Part shown: piece after piece, positions 22,705 through 34,600 of the stretch
How positions within the stretch are numbered: position 1 is the first letter of the stretch
Layout of the letters: every line of letters starts with the position of its first letter
NCBI GenBank assembly: GCA_025084515.1
Contig: JAJAGP010002251.1
Location: 62,001 to 126,000, forward strand
Direction: 5' to 3'
Origin: Ancistrus triradiatus
Lineage: Eukaryota > Chordata > Actinopteri > Siluriformes > Loricariidae
DNA: 64,000 bases
Position numbers and translations under genes: made by a program
The notes under the pieces: model-generated
Told to the model about the DNA's origin: nothing
The model's database searches: none
Seen by the model: the letters and a program-made list of their open reading frames with translations, nothing else

Positions 22705-23960
22705 GAGACGGCCTAAGCATAGAAGCTCAGAGTCACGGGCCGTGCCAGAGCCGTGAGTCACCGCAGTGATTCTTCTCCCGAGAGAGAAACTGACCCGGCG
22801 GGTGGAGCCCAACCGGAGTCCGGACCGCTCTCGTTACGCCCTGACAACACCCCCCGGTGCGGGAGTGCCTGTGCAATTGCTTTCAGCTCCAAAACTGGAG
22901 ATACATTTGTTTATAATCAAGCTGCAACGATGGACAGAGTTTGAGCTGGGAGTAAAGAGGGCATGTGTGTCATATCGGGGTGTAGAGGAGATTATAGCAG
23001 GAGTCAGGATTATGAAGTAGAGCTGATAATTGTTCTGTTCAGTGAGTGTTACAAAAGAAAAGTGTTGACCGTTTTGATTTTAATGATGGCTTTCTAAACA
23101 GGACAGAGGTTTTCTGTAGCAAAGTATAGAGGCTTGTGCTAAGGTTGGCCATCTAATGATATGGGTTCTGATCCCTGCTGGTCCTGGAGAGGGCCGAGTG
23201 CAAGTGTGGTCTGGATTTGGGTAGGGGTTACCGACGAGCCTCCCCTTCCTCAGAAATGTGATGTCCAACCTGGCCGGAAAGCACCTCTAGAACCCGAACC
23301 CAGGTCCCTGTAGTGATGGGCTAGCATATTAAACAGTCCAGAGTCTGAGGGGTCCAGACATAGGAGCTACAAAAGTAACCTCGACCCTGTGAAGGACTTC
23401 CAGCCGTGTCCTACATTTTGCGAGTACAAACCCTGGGCTACAAGAGCCTTGGCTAGGAAAAGCGTTAAAGCTTAAAATACGAACCCAAATGTCTCTGTGT
23501 TTGTCTTAAAGGTAAAGGTCGTGTTTTTCCTTTAGAAAATCAGCCATGTATTCATTCGCTCAGTGACTGGGGTTCGAATCCCAGCAGTGAGTTCTGGCCA
23601 GGTGGGGTGCCATATAGGACTAATTGGCTGAGGGAGAGGAGGTGAGACAACAAAAAACATTTTGCACCCTTAAAACCTATGCACAAGACTCTAAATGAAA
23701 TGAAGAGGTGGTTGTAATCTTCAGACATGGTGTATTTATAAGTCCTCTGAGGCACACTGTTCATGCTTCTCGACAGTTTTGAAAATATTCTTTTTATCAG
23801 TTCGCCTCGCCTTTTTACAGACTTTTATGTGGATTCAATTGCAAAGACATATTTTGAGTACTTTTACATTTTTATATGATACAGACTTGTATGTGTTCTG
23901 TGTATAACCACGAAGTGTTCTGTGGAACGTCGAAATAAAATGCTTTAATTTGTAGGAAAC
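22705..23960 (+). other. dennd2c: dennd2c 3' untranslated region
   Basis: Non-coding sequence from the stop to just past an AATAAA at 23934-23939. It includes SINE-like scraps at 23085-23290 and 23560-23640 (ggttcgaatcccagcagtga, ending 'tggctgagggagagg'). The true cleavage site is not proven. Confidence 0.55.
23934..23939 (+). terminator. Candidate dennd2c poly(A) signal
   Basis: A canonical AATAAA 1.2 kb after the stop codon, followed within 30 nt by a T-rich stretch. It is the only canonical hexamer I noticed between the dennd2c stop and 24145. Confidence 0.5.
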
Positions 23961-24144
23961 GTGTTTTGCAGCCTTTTCTGGTCCAGTTTGTTGAACGCAG
24001 CACTTTTTTATATTCTCCAGAACACCGTCGGCGCTAAAACGCACTTCTACAGAGCAAGACCGCAGAAGAAAACGATTTCCTACCCGTATTCAGGCATGGC
24101 GTCTCTACTAGGATTGGTTAAAAACCTCAGCATGGGCCCTGACT

Positions 24145-25300
24145 AAGGCTGTGTTTCAAATGGCGCCATACGCCCTACTAACTAACTCATAAGCTTCATA
24201 AGTGTTCTGCATTTTCTAGGCTTTACAATTTGGATACTAGGCTACTGTACCAAACTAAAAGTCTGAATAAGATGGATGCTCTACATTCGTGTTTCAGAAA
24301 TAAATTACAAAATAGCACAACTCTGAATTTTTATCACTACGTAGTGTATAATGTGGTTTGGAACACCACATAGTTTTTTTTAATAAGATTAGCAATGCCT
24401 TGAGGTATAGAAGACGCCAGAATAAAGCAATAAATTGCACTAAATCCTGCAACACACTAGAAGCACACTAGATTTGCCTAGGTTGTGTTCCAAACAATCC
24501 CGTTTTCCCTATTCACTTCAAATTAATCATGAGCTTTTTAAGTGCTCTGCGTCTCCTACGGTTTATAATTTGGATGTAGTCCACGTATTAGCAAAACTAA
24601 TACGAATAATAATGAATATAGTGTGATGTTGGACACATCTAGATACAACTAATCAACACATAACAGCTCTAGAACTGTATAAAAACTCCCTGGGTAAATC
24701 AAAATCCCTAAATTACACTACTAACATGAAAAGTAAACATTTAAGTGTATTAATTAGCTACTTGTCCTGAGACAGAGAGCGTTAAACTGGACAAGGGCTG
24801 TGTCACAAATACCCCCAAATTTATAATCTTCTGTTAGGGAGCACGAGTTATAAAATAGCTAATCTTAGTTCACTACGTTTTGAATTGAGTGTCGTTTGGA
24901 CGCAGCCTAGGAAAACGATACGTTACAGCTACAGAGATGTATGAAACATGCCAGAATAAACCAATAAATTAAACTACAAACATAAAAAGTTTGCATTACG
25001 TGTCCTTTTATAGTTCACTACGTTTTGAATCAAGTGACTTAAACCAAGCGCTGAAATGGATTAGGGCTGTGTTCCAAACAGGGCGATACTAGCCACTGCC
25101 TAAATGATGACATTTATACGTGTTCTCCATTTCCTGGACGTTAGAATTTGGACACTAACCTACTGTAGTGCACTAAAATATGCTGTACATTAGGGAGCAT
25201 GAATAAAACAAAATCCTAAAATATAATCTTGTAAAACAGACACTATGTAGAGAATGAACTGTCGTTTTGGACGCAATCTAGGTTTTATAAGGAAAACGAT
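24145..25300 (+). repeat. Diverged tandem repeat between dennd2c and bcas2
   Basis: Variants of 'ggctgtgttccaaac' begin units at about 24145, 24479, 24794 and 25064. Each is followed by pieces of a common body: 'cattttctaggctttacaat', 'actacgttttgaat', and 'gccagaataaa-caataaatt'. The period is 270-335 bp. The units carry no coding signal and stop about 200 bp before the bcas2 start. Confidence 0.65.
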
Positions 25301-25379
25301 GCGTTAGAGATAAAGATGTGTAAATTATGCTAGAATAAACGAGGCATAAAAATAAAAGTAAGTGTCTTATGTGTAAGTG

Positions 25380-25517
25380 AGTGAGGAAACACTGGTCTAT
25401 GCAAATGAAGCTCAGTCAGTTCCCCTCTAGCGCCTGAGACGAGGGTTTGTCGCAATACGGGTGCAAAAAGTACTCCCGGCGCTAGCATGCTGTCCTGTGT
25501 TGGTTGTTGAATGGAAG
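25380..25517 (+). promoter_or_regulatory. bcas2 promoter / 5'UTR region
   Basis: This region precedes the start codon and is richer in CpG than the flanking DNA (gacgaggg, cccggcgctagc). There is no TATA box. The 'gaagatggctgg' sequence overlapping the start resembles a YY1-type downstream element. The transcription start is not determined. Confidence 0.4.
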
Positions 25518-25558
25518 ATGGCTGGAGCTTCTTCGGTAGCGGGGGAAGTGTTTGTTGA
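25511..25558 (+). other. Overlapping upstream ORF at bcas2 start
   Basis: An ATG lies 7 nt before the bcas2 ATG in another frame (atggaagatggctgg) and opens 16 codons including its TGA stop. Its context is weak (T at -3), while the bcas2 ATG has A at -3 and G at +4. It matters only if the mRNA 5' end lies upstream of 25511. Confidence 0.5.
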
Positions 25559-25610
25559 TGCTTTACCTTATTTTGATCAGGGTTATGATGCACCCGGAGT
25601 CAGAGAAGCT
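25518..25610 (+). CDS. bcas2: bcas2 exon 1 (coding part)
   Basis: 93 nt, 31 codons from the ATG. It encodes MAGASSVAGEVFVDALPYFD and QGYDAPGVREA. Donor gtaagt. Confidence 0.95.
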
Positions 25611-28600
25611 GTAAGTATTTAATTAAGTATTCTTTTGTTATACAGTTTAAATGCGGTGCTTTGTAAAAAGTTGCTATCTGAAGCTACTTTGCTAAGTGGT
25701 TAGCAGGATAGCTAATGAATGGTGTGTGGTGCTTGTTATACTTTTAGAAGAAAATAGTTGTAAGTGCTTCCTCATGTAAATAATCAGAAGGACGACAAAA
25801 GAAATATAACATGGATTATGTTTGGCGTAAACTGCTTTAAGAACATGCCTTAGAACAGGTCGGGTTTACGTGATTACGTACATCTAAGTTATGTTGATGA
25901 GTTTGTAGTATTAAGTGTCTGGGTTTGTAAGTCCCATCTCCATTTGTCACACAGCAGCATTTACAGCATTTAGCAGACGCCCTTATGCAGAGCAATTTAC
26001 AACTGATACAATCTTACAATCCAAGCAATTGTAGGTTAAGGGTCTTGCGCAAGGACCCAAAGGTGGCAGTTTGGCAGAGGTGGGATTTGAACCCTGGACC
26101 TTCTAGTCCAGAGTCCAGTATCTTAAGGCTAGGCTACCACAGTCTACTTTGTAGTTCTACAATTACAGACTGTAGTCCATCTGTTTCTCTACATATTGTT
26201 GGTTCTCTGGACTGTGGTAGCCTAGCGGTTAAGGTACTGGACTCTGGACCAAAAGGTCCAGGGTTCAAATCCCACCTCTGCCAAGCTGCCACTGTTGGGT
26301 CCTTGAGCAAGACCCTTAACCCACAATTGCTTGGATTGTAAGACTGTATCAATTGTAAGTCGCTCTGGATAAGGACGTCTGCTAAATGCTGTAAATGTAA
26401 ATGTAAAACTCCAGCAAAACCGCTGGAGTTTGTAAGTGACCAGGGCTAAACTTCAAGCTTGTGCAGAATCTCCTGAAGGATGTTATTCCAACAAGATTTC
26501 ATAATATTCCAAAGAGAATAATCTGACATTACTGAATGCTTGGCTTTCTCCATCTTTAAGTGCACCCATCAGTCAGCACAACCTTAGCTTCGTGGTTAAG
26601 GTACTGGACTATGGACCAAAAGGTCCAGGTTTCAAATCCCATCTCTGCCAAGCTGCCACTGTTGGCTCCTTGAGCAAGACCCTTAACCCACAATTGCTTG
26701 GATTGTAAGACTGTACCAATTGTAAGTCGCTCTGGATAAGGGCGTCTGCTAAATGCTGTAAATGTAATGTAATGTGAACAACCTTGATCGTCTTGGGTTT
26801 CAACTTTCCTTAAACACTGTGTGCTTGCAGGCTGCTGCACTGGTGGAGGAGGAAACTCGGCGATACAGACCTACAAAGAATTACCTGAGCTACCTTGCAA
26901 CTCCTGACTTTTCAGCTTTTGAAGTAGGTTCTGTCAGATTTTTACTTGTTCCACTTTCAGATGCTTCCCCCACAACCCTTCTAATCAGGGATTCGTTATT
27001 TCAGCCGTGTTCACTGCTAACAGGTTCATGGAATCTCCATTTAAAAACGCTGGCAGTACTGAACACCACACTGGCTCTCCATCACATTTTCAGAGATTTC
27101 CACATCCCCAGCACAGACCCAACAACCTTCTGCTCAACCCATTTAAAACAAATTCCATAAAGAAATGATTTGCTGACTTTGGTGGAGAACTTGTTGGTAC
27201 CAAGTAGGGGTGTAACGATGCATCGCGATGCAAAAATGTCATGGTCACGATGTAATAACCGAGATATCTAGTGCCTTCCTTCTCTGTATGGAGATCTAAT
27301 GTCGTTGCATTCTTTGAACACCAGAGGGCACACTCGTACATCGTACAGGGCATCTCTTCCTTCCTATGTTTTACAATGGAACCGGAAGGGAATTGGGATG
27401 TGTAAAGATATCTGTATAGCGCTTTTTACACTATGTTGATGCAAAATGGCGTTTAACAAACTGGGCATGATAACGGTCTCATTTTCATTTTAAGATAGCA
27501 CCTAGTTATTTATATTTCTAGTTTTAAGTGACTGAGGTTTTTGTTTAAAAGATTATACAAGAAATGTGCGTTGTTTTCACTTCAGAAATAAAAAGGAATG
27601 TATTTTACTGTATGTAAAATAAGTGATTTGTGAGAAAATCGTGATCGAATTGGGAGTGTATCATTACACCCCCTAGTAACTGTTAATTTGGTTTTAGGGA
27701 GTAACTTCAAAGTAATGTGATTACTTTTTCTAGGAAGTAATGAGTAAAGTACTTTTTTCATTACATTTTGAAAGTTTAATTGGTTGGTTTTTTTTTTATA
27801 ACTACCGCCTCACTGTTACAAAGCAGGGGTGGTAGTTAAGGAAGGGACTTTGGTAGCCTAGTGGTTAAGGTGCAGGACTATGAACCAGAAGGTCCAGGGT
27901 TCAAATCCCACCTCAGCCAAAAGCTGCCACTGTTGGGTCCCTTAACCCTTAACCCACAATTGCTTGGATTGTAAGACTGTACCAATTGTAAGTCGCTCTG
28001 GATAAGGGTGTCTGCTAAATGCTGTAAATGTAAAGCATTTATTAACTTAATTAGCCACTATGGAGGAGGGAATCTCCAAGGCCCTCTAGCCGTAGGACGG
28101 ATTTTTGCGTACACGTTTTTGCTCTAATGTGATCTAATGTTTCTAATTGTACACTTGGCAACAGCTGATGAATCCTGATTATCTGTATTTAGACAGAAAT
28201 CATGCGGAATGAATTTGAGAGGCTTGCTGCTCGACAACCCTTGGAGCTTCTAAGCATGAAGAGGTAAGGAACTCTGAAAGCTTGACCCTGAGTGTAACTA
28301 CAGTGGTGCTTGAAAGTTTGTGAACCCTTTAGAATTTTCTATATTTCTGCGTAAATATGACCTAAAACAGCATCAGATTTTCACAAAAGTCCTAAAAGTA
28401 GATAAAGAGAACCCAGTTAAGCAAATGAGACAAAAATATTATACTTGGTCATTTATTTATTGAGGAAAATGATCCTACATATTAATGAGTGGGAAAGGCG
28501 AGTGCCATAGATAATCACAGCCATGATGTTTTTCGAGATAACGCACAACATCAAGTGTTCTGTTGCTTCAATACAACAGGTTTTTTACACCAAAGTAAAT

Positions 28601-31600
28601 CAGAGAAGCCCAAATTTTGTACTGAATATGCTTCAATATTGACAGTACCTTCCTCCGAAAAGTAGGTTCACAATAAGTGAGTTCAAAACAATTCCCTACC
28701 CTGCTGTAACACAGTATACTACAAAAGGCACATGGTTTGTATAACACTACAGAGCAACATGTAAGGAAGAAAAGGGACTAAAATTAAAATGAAAATTCAT
28801 TAAGAATTAAACGATAGAATTTAGTTAATTATTGGGGTTGTTCTGTTATTTCTAAGTCATGTGTTTGTGTGCATAAAGATTGTCGTTACTTGGCAATGCA
28901 TCAAGTCAAGTCAGATTTATTTATATAGCGCTTTTTACAATGGAGCATTGTCTCAAAGCAACTTTATAAGTTTAAATTATCTCCTAATATCTACGTCCAA
29001 TCCCAAATTGAGCAAGCCTAGGGCGACAGTGGAAAGGAAAAACTCCCTGAGTGTTATGAGAAAGAAACCTTAGGAGGACCAAGACTCAAAAAGGGACCCA
29101 ACCTCCTTGGGTGGCGTAGATGATAAATCTAAGAATGAATCTAAAGTCATGGAGTCAAAGTTCAAATAAAATGTGAAGTATGCACATCGGCATTAAGTGG
29201 CCCGATACACAGAGTCACTCTAGGGTTCTGAGTGTAAGCAGGAAAGTCGTTGGCGGCACTTCGACCCCAAGATAACCAATGGAGGGTGAGGGTTACTGCC
29301 CCCTAGTGTGGCCTGGGTGTAATGGGACTGGAGCTGATGACGGAAGCAGCTTGAGTGAAGCTGAAGGGGATGAACATCATGTGTGGGGCAGGAACTGGTA
29401 CCGGAACACAGCTCGGAGAGAAAACAGAAAACAGTGGAGTGCTACCATTTTTGTGGGGAAAACCGTTGCTGTTATCACAAATATCAGTGAGAATGCTTCT
29501 CAACCAGTCTGTTTGTAAGGTCGGACCTAAAACTCTATGTATGAGTAAAATGTTGTTTCATTAAAACCTAGGAGGAGATAAGACAGGTTGAGTTTTTCTT
29601 TTGTTTTTGTTTCTGTGTTCAGAAAAACTATTGAACCCCATCTGACATCAAATGTAGTGGTTTAGACTAAGAATAAAAGTGACTGTTCCTTGAGGATTCC
29701 ACTACCAATACTGCATGGTAACATGAATACATCATGGTTAGAAAGGTGCTTTCAGACAACCTCTGGGAACATTTCAGAAAGATCTCAGACACTTTAACTA
29801 TCCCCTAGTATTGTTAAGTGCATTATTAAGAAGTGGAAAGTGTAGGGCGCCACCAGCACCTTTCCCCAATTGGGCTGTCCATCCAAACTGCATGATCAAG
29901 CTAGGAGGATATTGATCAGGAAAGCTACCCAAGAGCCTGGTGGTCTTTATAAAAGTCTTTATAGCTTAGAATGCTCGGCCTTATTTAGTCTGATACACAG
30001 TCACTTTAGGATTTTGTGTCCTTGAGCTGAAGCGGAGGAACATCTTAGTGTGTGGGCTAGAGCTGGTACCAGAACACGAGTTCAGAGAGAATAGAGAAAA
30101 TGTAGTTAGCTATTGTTAAGAGCATTTGAACCACTGATACAAAGTGGAGTCTCATGCTTATGCACTTGCAGTATCAGCCGTTCAACCATGGTCTGTTAAT
30201 AGAGACACAAACTCCAAAAAAGGACACAAAAGTGACTGTTTCGGACTAAATAATGGCGATATGCATATTTGTGTTGTTCTAGTCAGTATTTTTCCTCACT
30301 ATTGGCTTAAGCTATAGCGTTTGTTTTCTAAGTTATTGTACTCTTCATATTTCATTTTCTCAAAAATGTTAATCTACATGTTATTTTTTCTTTATTATAT
30401 TTTTAGATATGTTATCTCTGTTAATATTTTTCGTTTCTGTTATTTATGAACTTATTTTACTATGAATTTATTAATTATATAACGTAGTTTCATTTTCACT
30501 TATATTATCTAAGTCGCCCAAGGAGGATGGGTTCGTTTTTTTTCAGTCTTGGTCCTCACAAGGTCGCTTTCTTATAAGATTTAGGGAGTTTTTCCTTGCC
30601 ACTGTCAGTTTGGTATTGGCCTTATAATTTAGAAGATGGTCTAAAATTGTAGAGTTGCTTTGAGACAATACTTGTTTGTAAAAAGAAATTGCCACACTAA
30701 GTTGTGCTTCTGATGTTGACTGTCAAAGGGTTTTATGGACCGATGTGGCCAAGACTGAACCTTCTCAGACTGGCAGAGATAGTAGGTGGCCAGATCTTGC
30801 CATAGAAAGTCCGCCATCTGCTGGTGAAAAGAACTTGTCACCATCGAAAGGCCACAACCCTTGTTTCTTCAGTGGGTTGGCAAAAAGGCTGGGAAATGTG
30901 AGGGGGTAGGAAGAGGGGTGATAAATGCATTTTGTTTCTTTCAGATCAAATAAATGCAAATTGATTATGTCGTTTAATCGTTTCAAAGTACAAATATGGT
31001 TCTGCAGATGGGAGGATCTTAAGAGTCCTTTAAAGTAACAAATCTCTAGGTTGTGTGTCGTCGTTTAGTGTGTTCATTCAGTGTACCGATCCAGCTCTTT
31101 TGTAATGTACTTCAGATACGAGCTCCCTGCCCCATCATCAGGCCAGAAGAACGACATGACAGCGTGGCAGGATTGCGTGAATAACTCGATGGCCCAGCTG
31201 GAACATCAGGCGGTGCGCATAGAGAACCTGGATCTGATGGCACAGTACGGCATCAACGCCTGGAAAGTGTCTAATGAGTATGTCTGAAACACTGTTCGTT
31301 CTCAACCATTCTGTCGAAAATGTTGTGCCTCCTGCCTCATATTGTTTTTGTTGTTTGTGTTAAACAGTAACTTGGCTTTCATGATAGAAAATGCACAGAA
31401 GGTGCTGCAGAATATTCGGTAAGTAACTTTTATGCATCCCAATGTGATATAAAAAAAGTAGTGATGGATGATGTATGTATTTTTTGTCGTCATCGGTCTA
31501 ATATTAGAATTTTAGCTGATATTACAACAGATATTTCTTATATACAGTGGGGAAAAAAGAGTATTTAGTCAGCCACTGATTGAAGTTCTCCTACTTAACT

Positions 31601-34600
31601 ATAGTTCTCAACTATGAGAGACAAAATGAGAAAAAAAATCCAGGAAATCACATTGTAGGATTTTTAAAGAATTCAATTGTAAATCATGGTGGAAAATAAG
31701 TATTTGGTCACCCACAAACAAGCACAACTGTATACTGCCTGGCCAAAAAAAAGTCACACACTAATATTCCGTTGGAACGCCTTTACCTTTGATTACAGTA
31801 CACATTTGCTGTGGCATCGTTTCCACAAGCTTCTGCATTATCACAACATTTATTTCTGTCCAGAGTTGCATTAATTTTTCCCCAAGATCTTGTATTGATG
31901 ATGGGAGATTTGTTCCACTGCACAAAGTCTCCTCCAGCACATCCCAAAGCTTCTCAATGGGGTTCAGGTCTGGACTCTGTGGTGGCCAATCCATGTGTGA
32001 AAATGACGTCTCATTTCTCCCTGAACCACTCTTTCACAATCTGAGCCTGATGAATCCTGGCATTGTCATCTTGGAATATGCCCGTGCCATCAGGGAAGAA
32101 AAAATCCATTGGTGGAATAACCGGGTCGTTCAGGGTATTCAGGTAGTCAGCTGACCTCATTCTTTGGGCACATAATGTTGGTGAACCTAGACTTGACCAA
32201 TTGCAGCAACCCCAGATCATAGCCCCGCCCCCACAGGCTTGTACGGTAGGCACCAGGCATGATGGGTGCATCACTTCAGCCGCCTCTCTTCTTACCCTGA
32301 TGCGGCCATCACTCTGGAACAGGGTTAATCTGGACTCATCAGACCACATGACCTTCTTCCATTGCTCCAGAGTCCAATCCTTATGCTCCCTAGCAATGTT
32401 TTTTCCGGTTAGTCTCACTGACAAGTGGTTTTCTTAAAGTTACACAGCTGATAAGTCCCAGTCCCTCGAGTTCCCTTCGCATTGTGCCTGGGGAAATGCT
32501 CCTACTTTCACTATTAAACATATCCCTGAGTTCTACTGTCGTTTTTCTATGATTTGTTTTAACCAAACGTTTAAGTGATCACCGATCCCGATCATTCGAG
32601 GTTTTTTCTGACTGCATTCCTTCCTCGAAGATGATATTGCCCCATGGTCCTTCCCATTTTTAGTAATGCTTGGACAGTTCTTAACCTGATTTTAGTAGTT
32701 TCTCCAATCTCCTTAGATGTTTTCTCTGCTTGATGCATGCCAATAATTTGATCCTTCTGAAACGGATTAACATCTCTTTCATGCCCACAGGATGTGTCTT
32801 TTGATATGGTTGTTTAACAAATGAAAAGCTCCTCACTGCATCAGTTGGGGTTAAATAACTTGTTGCCAGCTGAAACATTTTCACCAATTCAGTAATTATC
32901 CGATGGGAGGCCTTTTTTTGACCTGGCAGTGTGTGTATATTATATATATACATACACATTTGATTTGATCAAGCAAAATATCTGATGGTGCTGACTTTAT
33001 AGTTAATGTATGCAGTTCTGTTCTTTCTTGGTGCTCTTCAGTCATGAGTTCAAATCAGTTCTGATTTACTTATTTTTTTGCTATTTAAAATGGATTACTG
33101 ATCCAGTTTTAACAGCAGGTCATATGTGGCTTATAATGTGAACTCTTTGTAAATACAAAACGGTTCAATTATTGGTTTTAATGTCGGTATCGGCCACAAC
33201 AATGTGCAAATAATCGTTTATCATATCGGGCCAAGAAATTCAGTATTACCCAATACTATGTCTTTGTTCAAACTGCAGCTAAAAGTGTGACTGTGGGACA
33301 GAGATTTGTTTCATGACCGTGTGAATGGGAAAAGATACAATCGGTGCTTTTCATATTTGTACGTGGAACTGAAATCCAATAAGTTTCCCATCTGTGGCAA
33401 TGTGGCCTCACTCTGAACTGTTGGATCAGAATTCAGTCTGTTATCTCAACAGGAATCCCCACTTCTTTTAAATGTGTCATTGGCCCATCACCTTTATATG
33501 TATTTGACATGAGAACATGAAGAACAGCTTTACAAAACTTTTGGGCAGTCAAACAAACTAAGTAGCTGGGGCCTGTCCCCTGTCTTTGGGAGCCTATATC
33601 TGGAATTCACAGGGCACCAATCCATTAGGGGGCTGGGTAGGGAACACTGTAACCCTTTGAGCGGATACATTACAGGTGGAGCTTCAGGTACTAACCCAAT
33701 GGCCAACAGAAAAATAATAGTTCCTGTATTCTAGTTTCAGCTTTGTGCAGTGTCAGGACTTTAAGTCCCTACTCAGATTTTAGACCTCTTTCACAAATGT
33801 GCTTTACCCTGGACTTTACCAGTGACAGACTTGTAGTGAAAAAATAATTGAGTGGAAATCCTGGTGTATGACCTTTTACAGTTTTCTGTACAGAATTCTT
33901 CCACAAAATCTCCTCTTGTTACTTTGTTTACTCATTTATTTCTGCACTTTGAGATAACCAAGGTACAATTTCTTTACATTCCATCTCGGTCCTGATGCTA
34001 AAATTACTAGGTCAATACCTAATGATATGACTGGGTAATTACCAGGATGGCTGCCATATGACATCTAACCTCTCGAGTTGGCTGATTAAAGGTATTAGTG
34101 AACTGACTGCAGATCCAAAGGCACTTAGGGTTTTTAGCATTGGGTCAGTAATTGATATTATGGAATATTGTGATCATTTAAATAAGCACTGAAATGATCA
34201 CTCTTTCATTTTGTTTAATATGCTTTCATTGTCTTTAAAATATCCTTGTTTTTATTTTTGCTTTCTTGCTTTTTCTTGTTGATCTTTGTTGGTCGGCCAC
34301 TCCTGGGGAGGGTAACAATGGTTTTGAATGTCCTCCATTTGTACACAATCTGTCTGACTGGATTGGTGGAGTCCAAACTCTTTAGAGATGGTTTTGTAAC
34401 CTTTTTCAGCCTGATCAACATCTCTTGCTGAGGTCCTCATAAATCTCCTTTGTTCGTGCCGTGATACACTTCCACACGTGTGTTGTGAAGAGCAGACTTT
34501 GATAGATCCCTGTTCTTTAAATAAAACAGGTGCCCACTCACACCTGATTGTCATCCTAATGATTTAAAACACCTGACTCTAATTTCACCTTCAAATTAAC

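Larger units (their letters stand above)
31457..33256. mobile_element. hAT-like MITE split by two Tc1 insertions
   Basis: The left part, 31457-31540 ('catcggtctaatattagaat', 'agctgatatt'), and the right part, 32955-33256 ('gcaaaatatctgatggtgct', 'gtatcggccacaacaatgtg', 'atcgggccaagaaattcagt'), together align along the whole of the copy at 55986-56657. The 1.4 kb between them is foreign Tc1 DNA. Confidence 0.75.
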
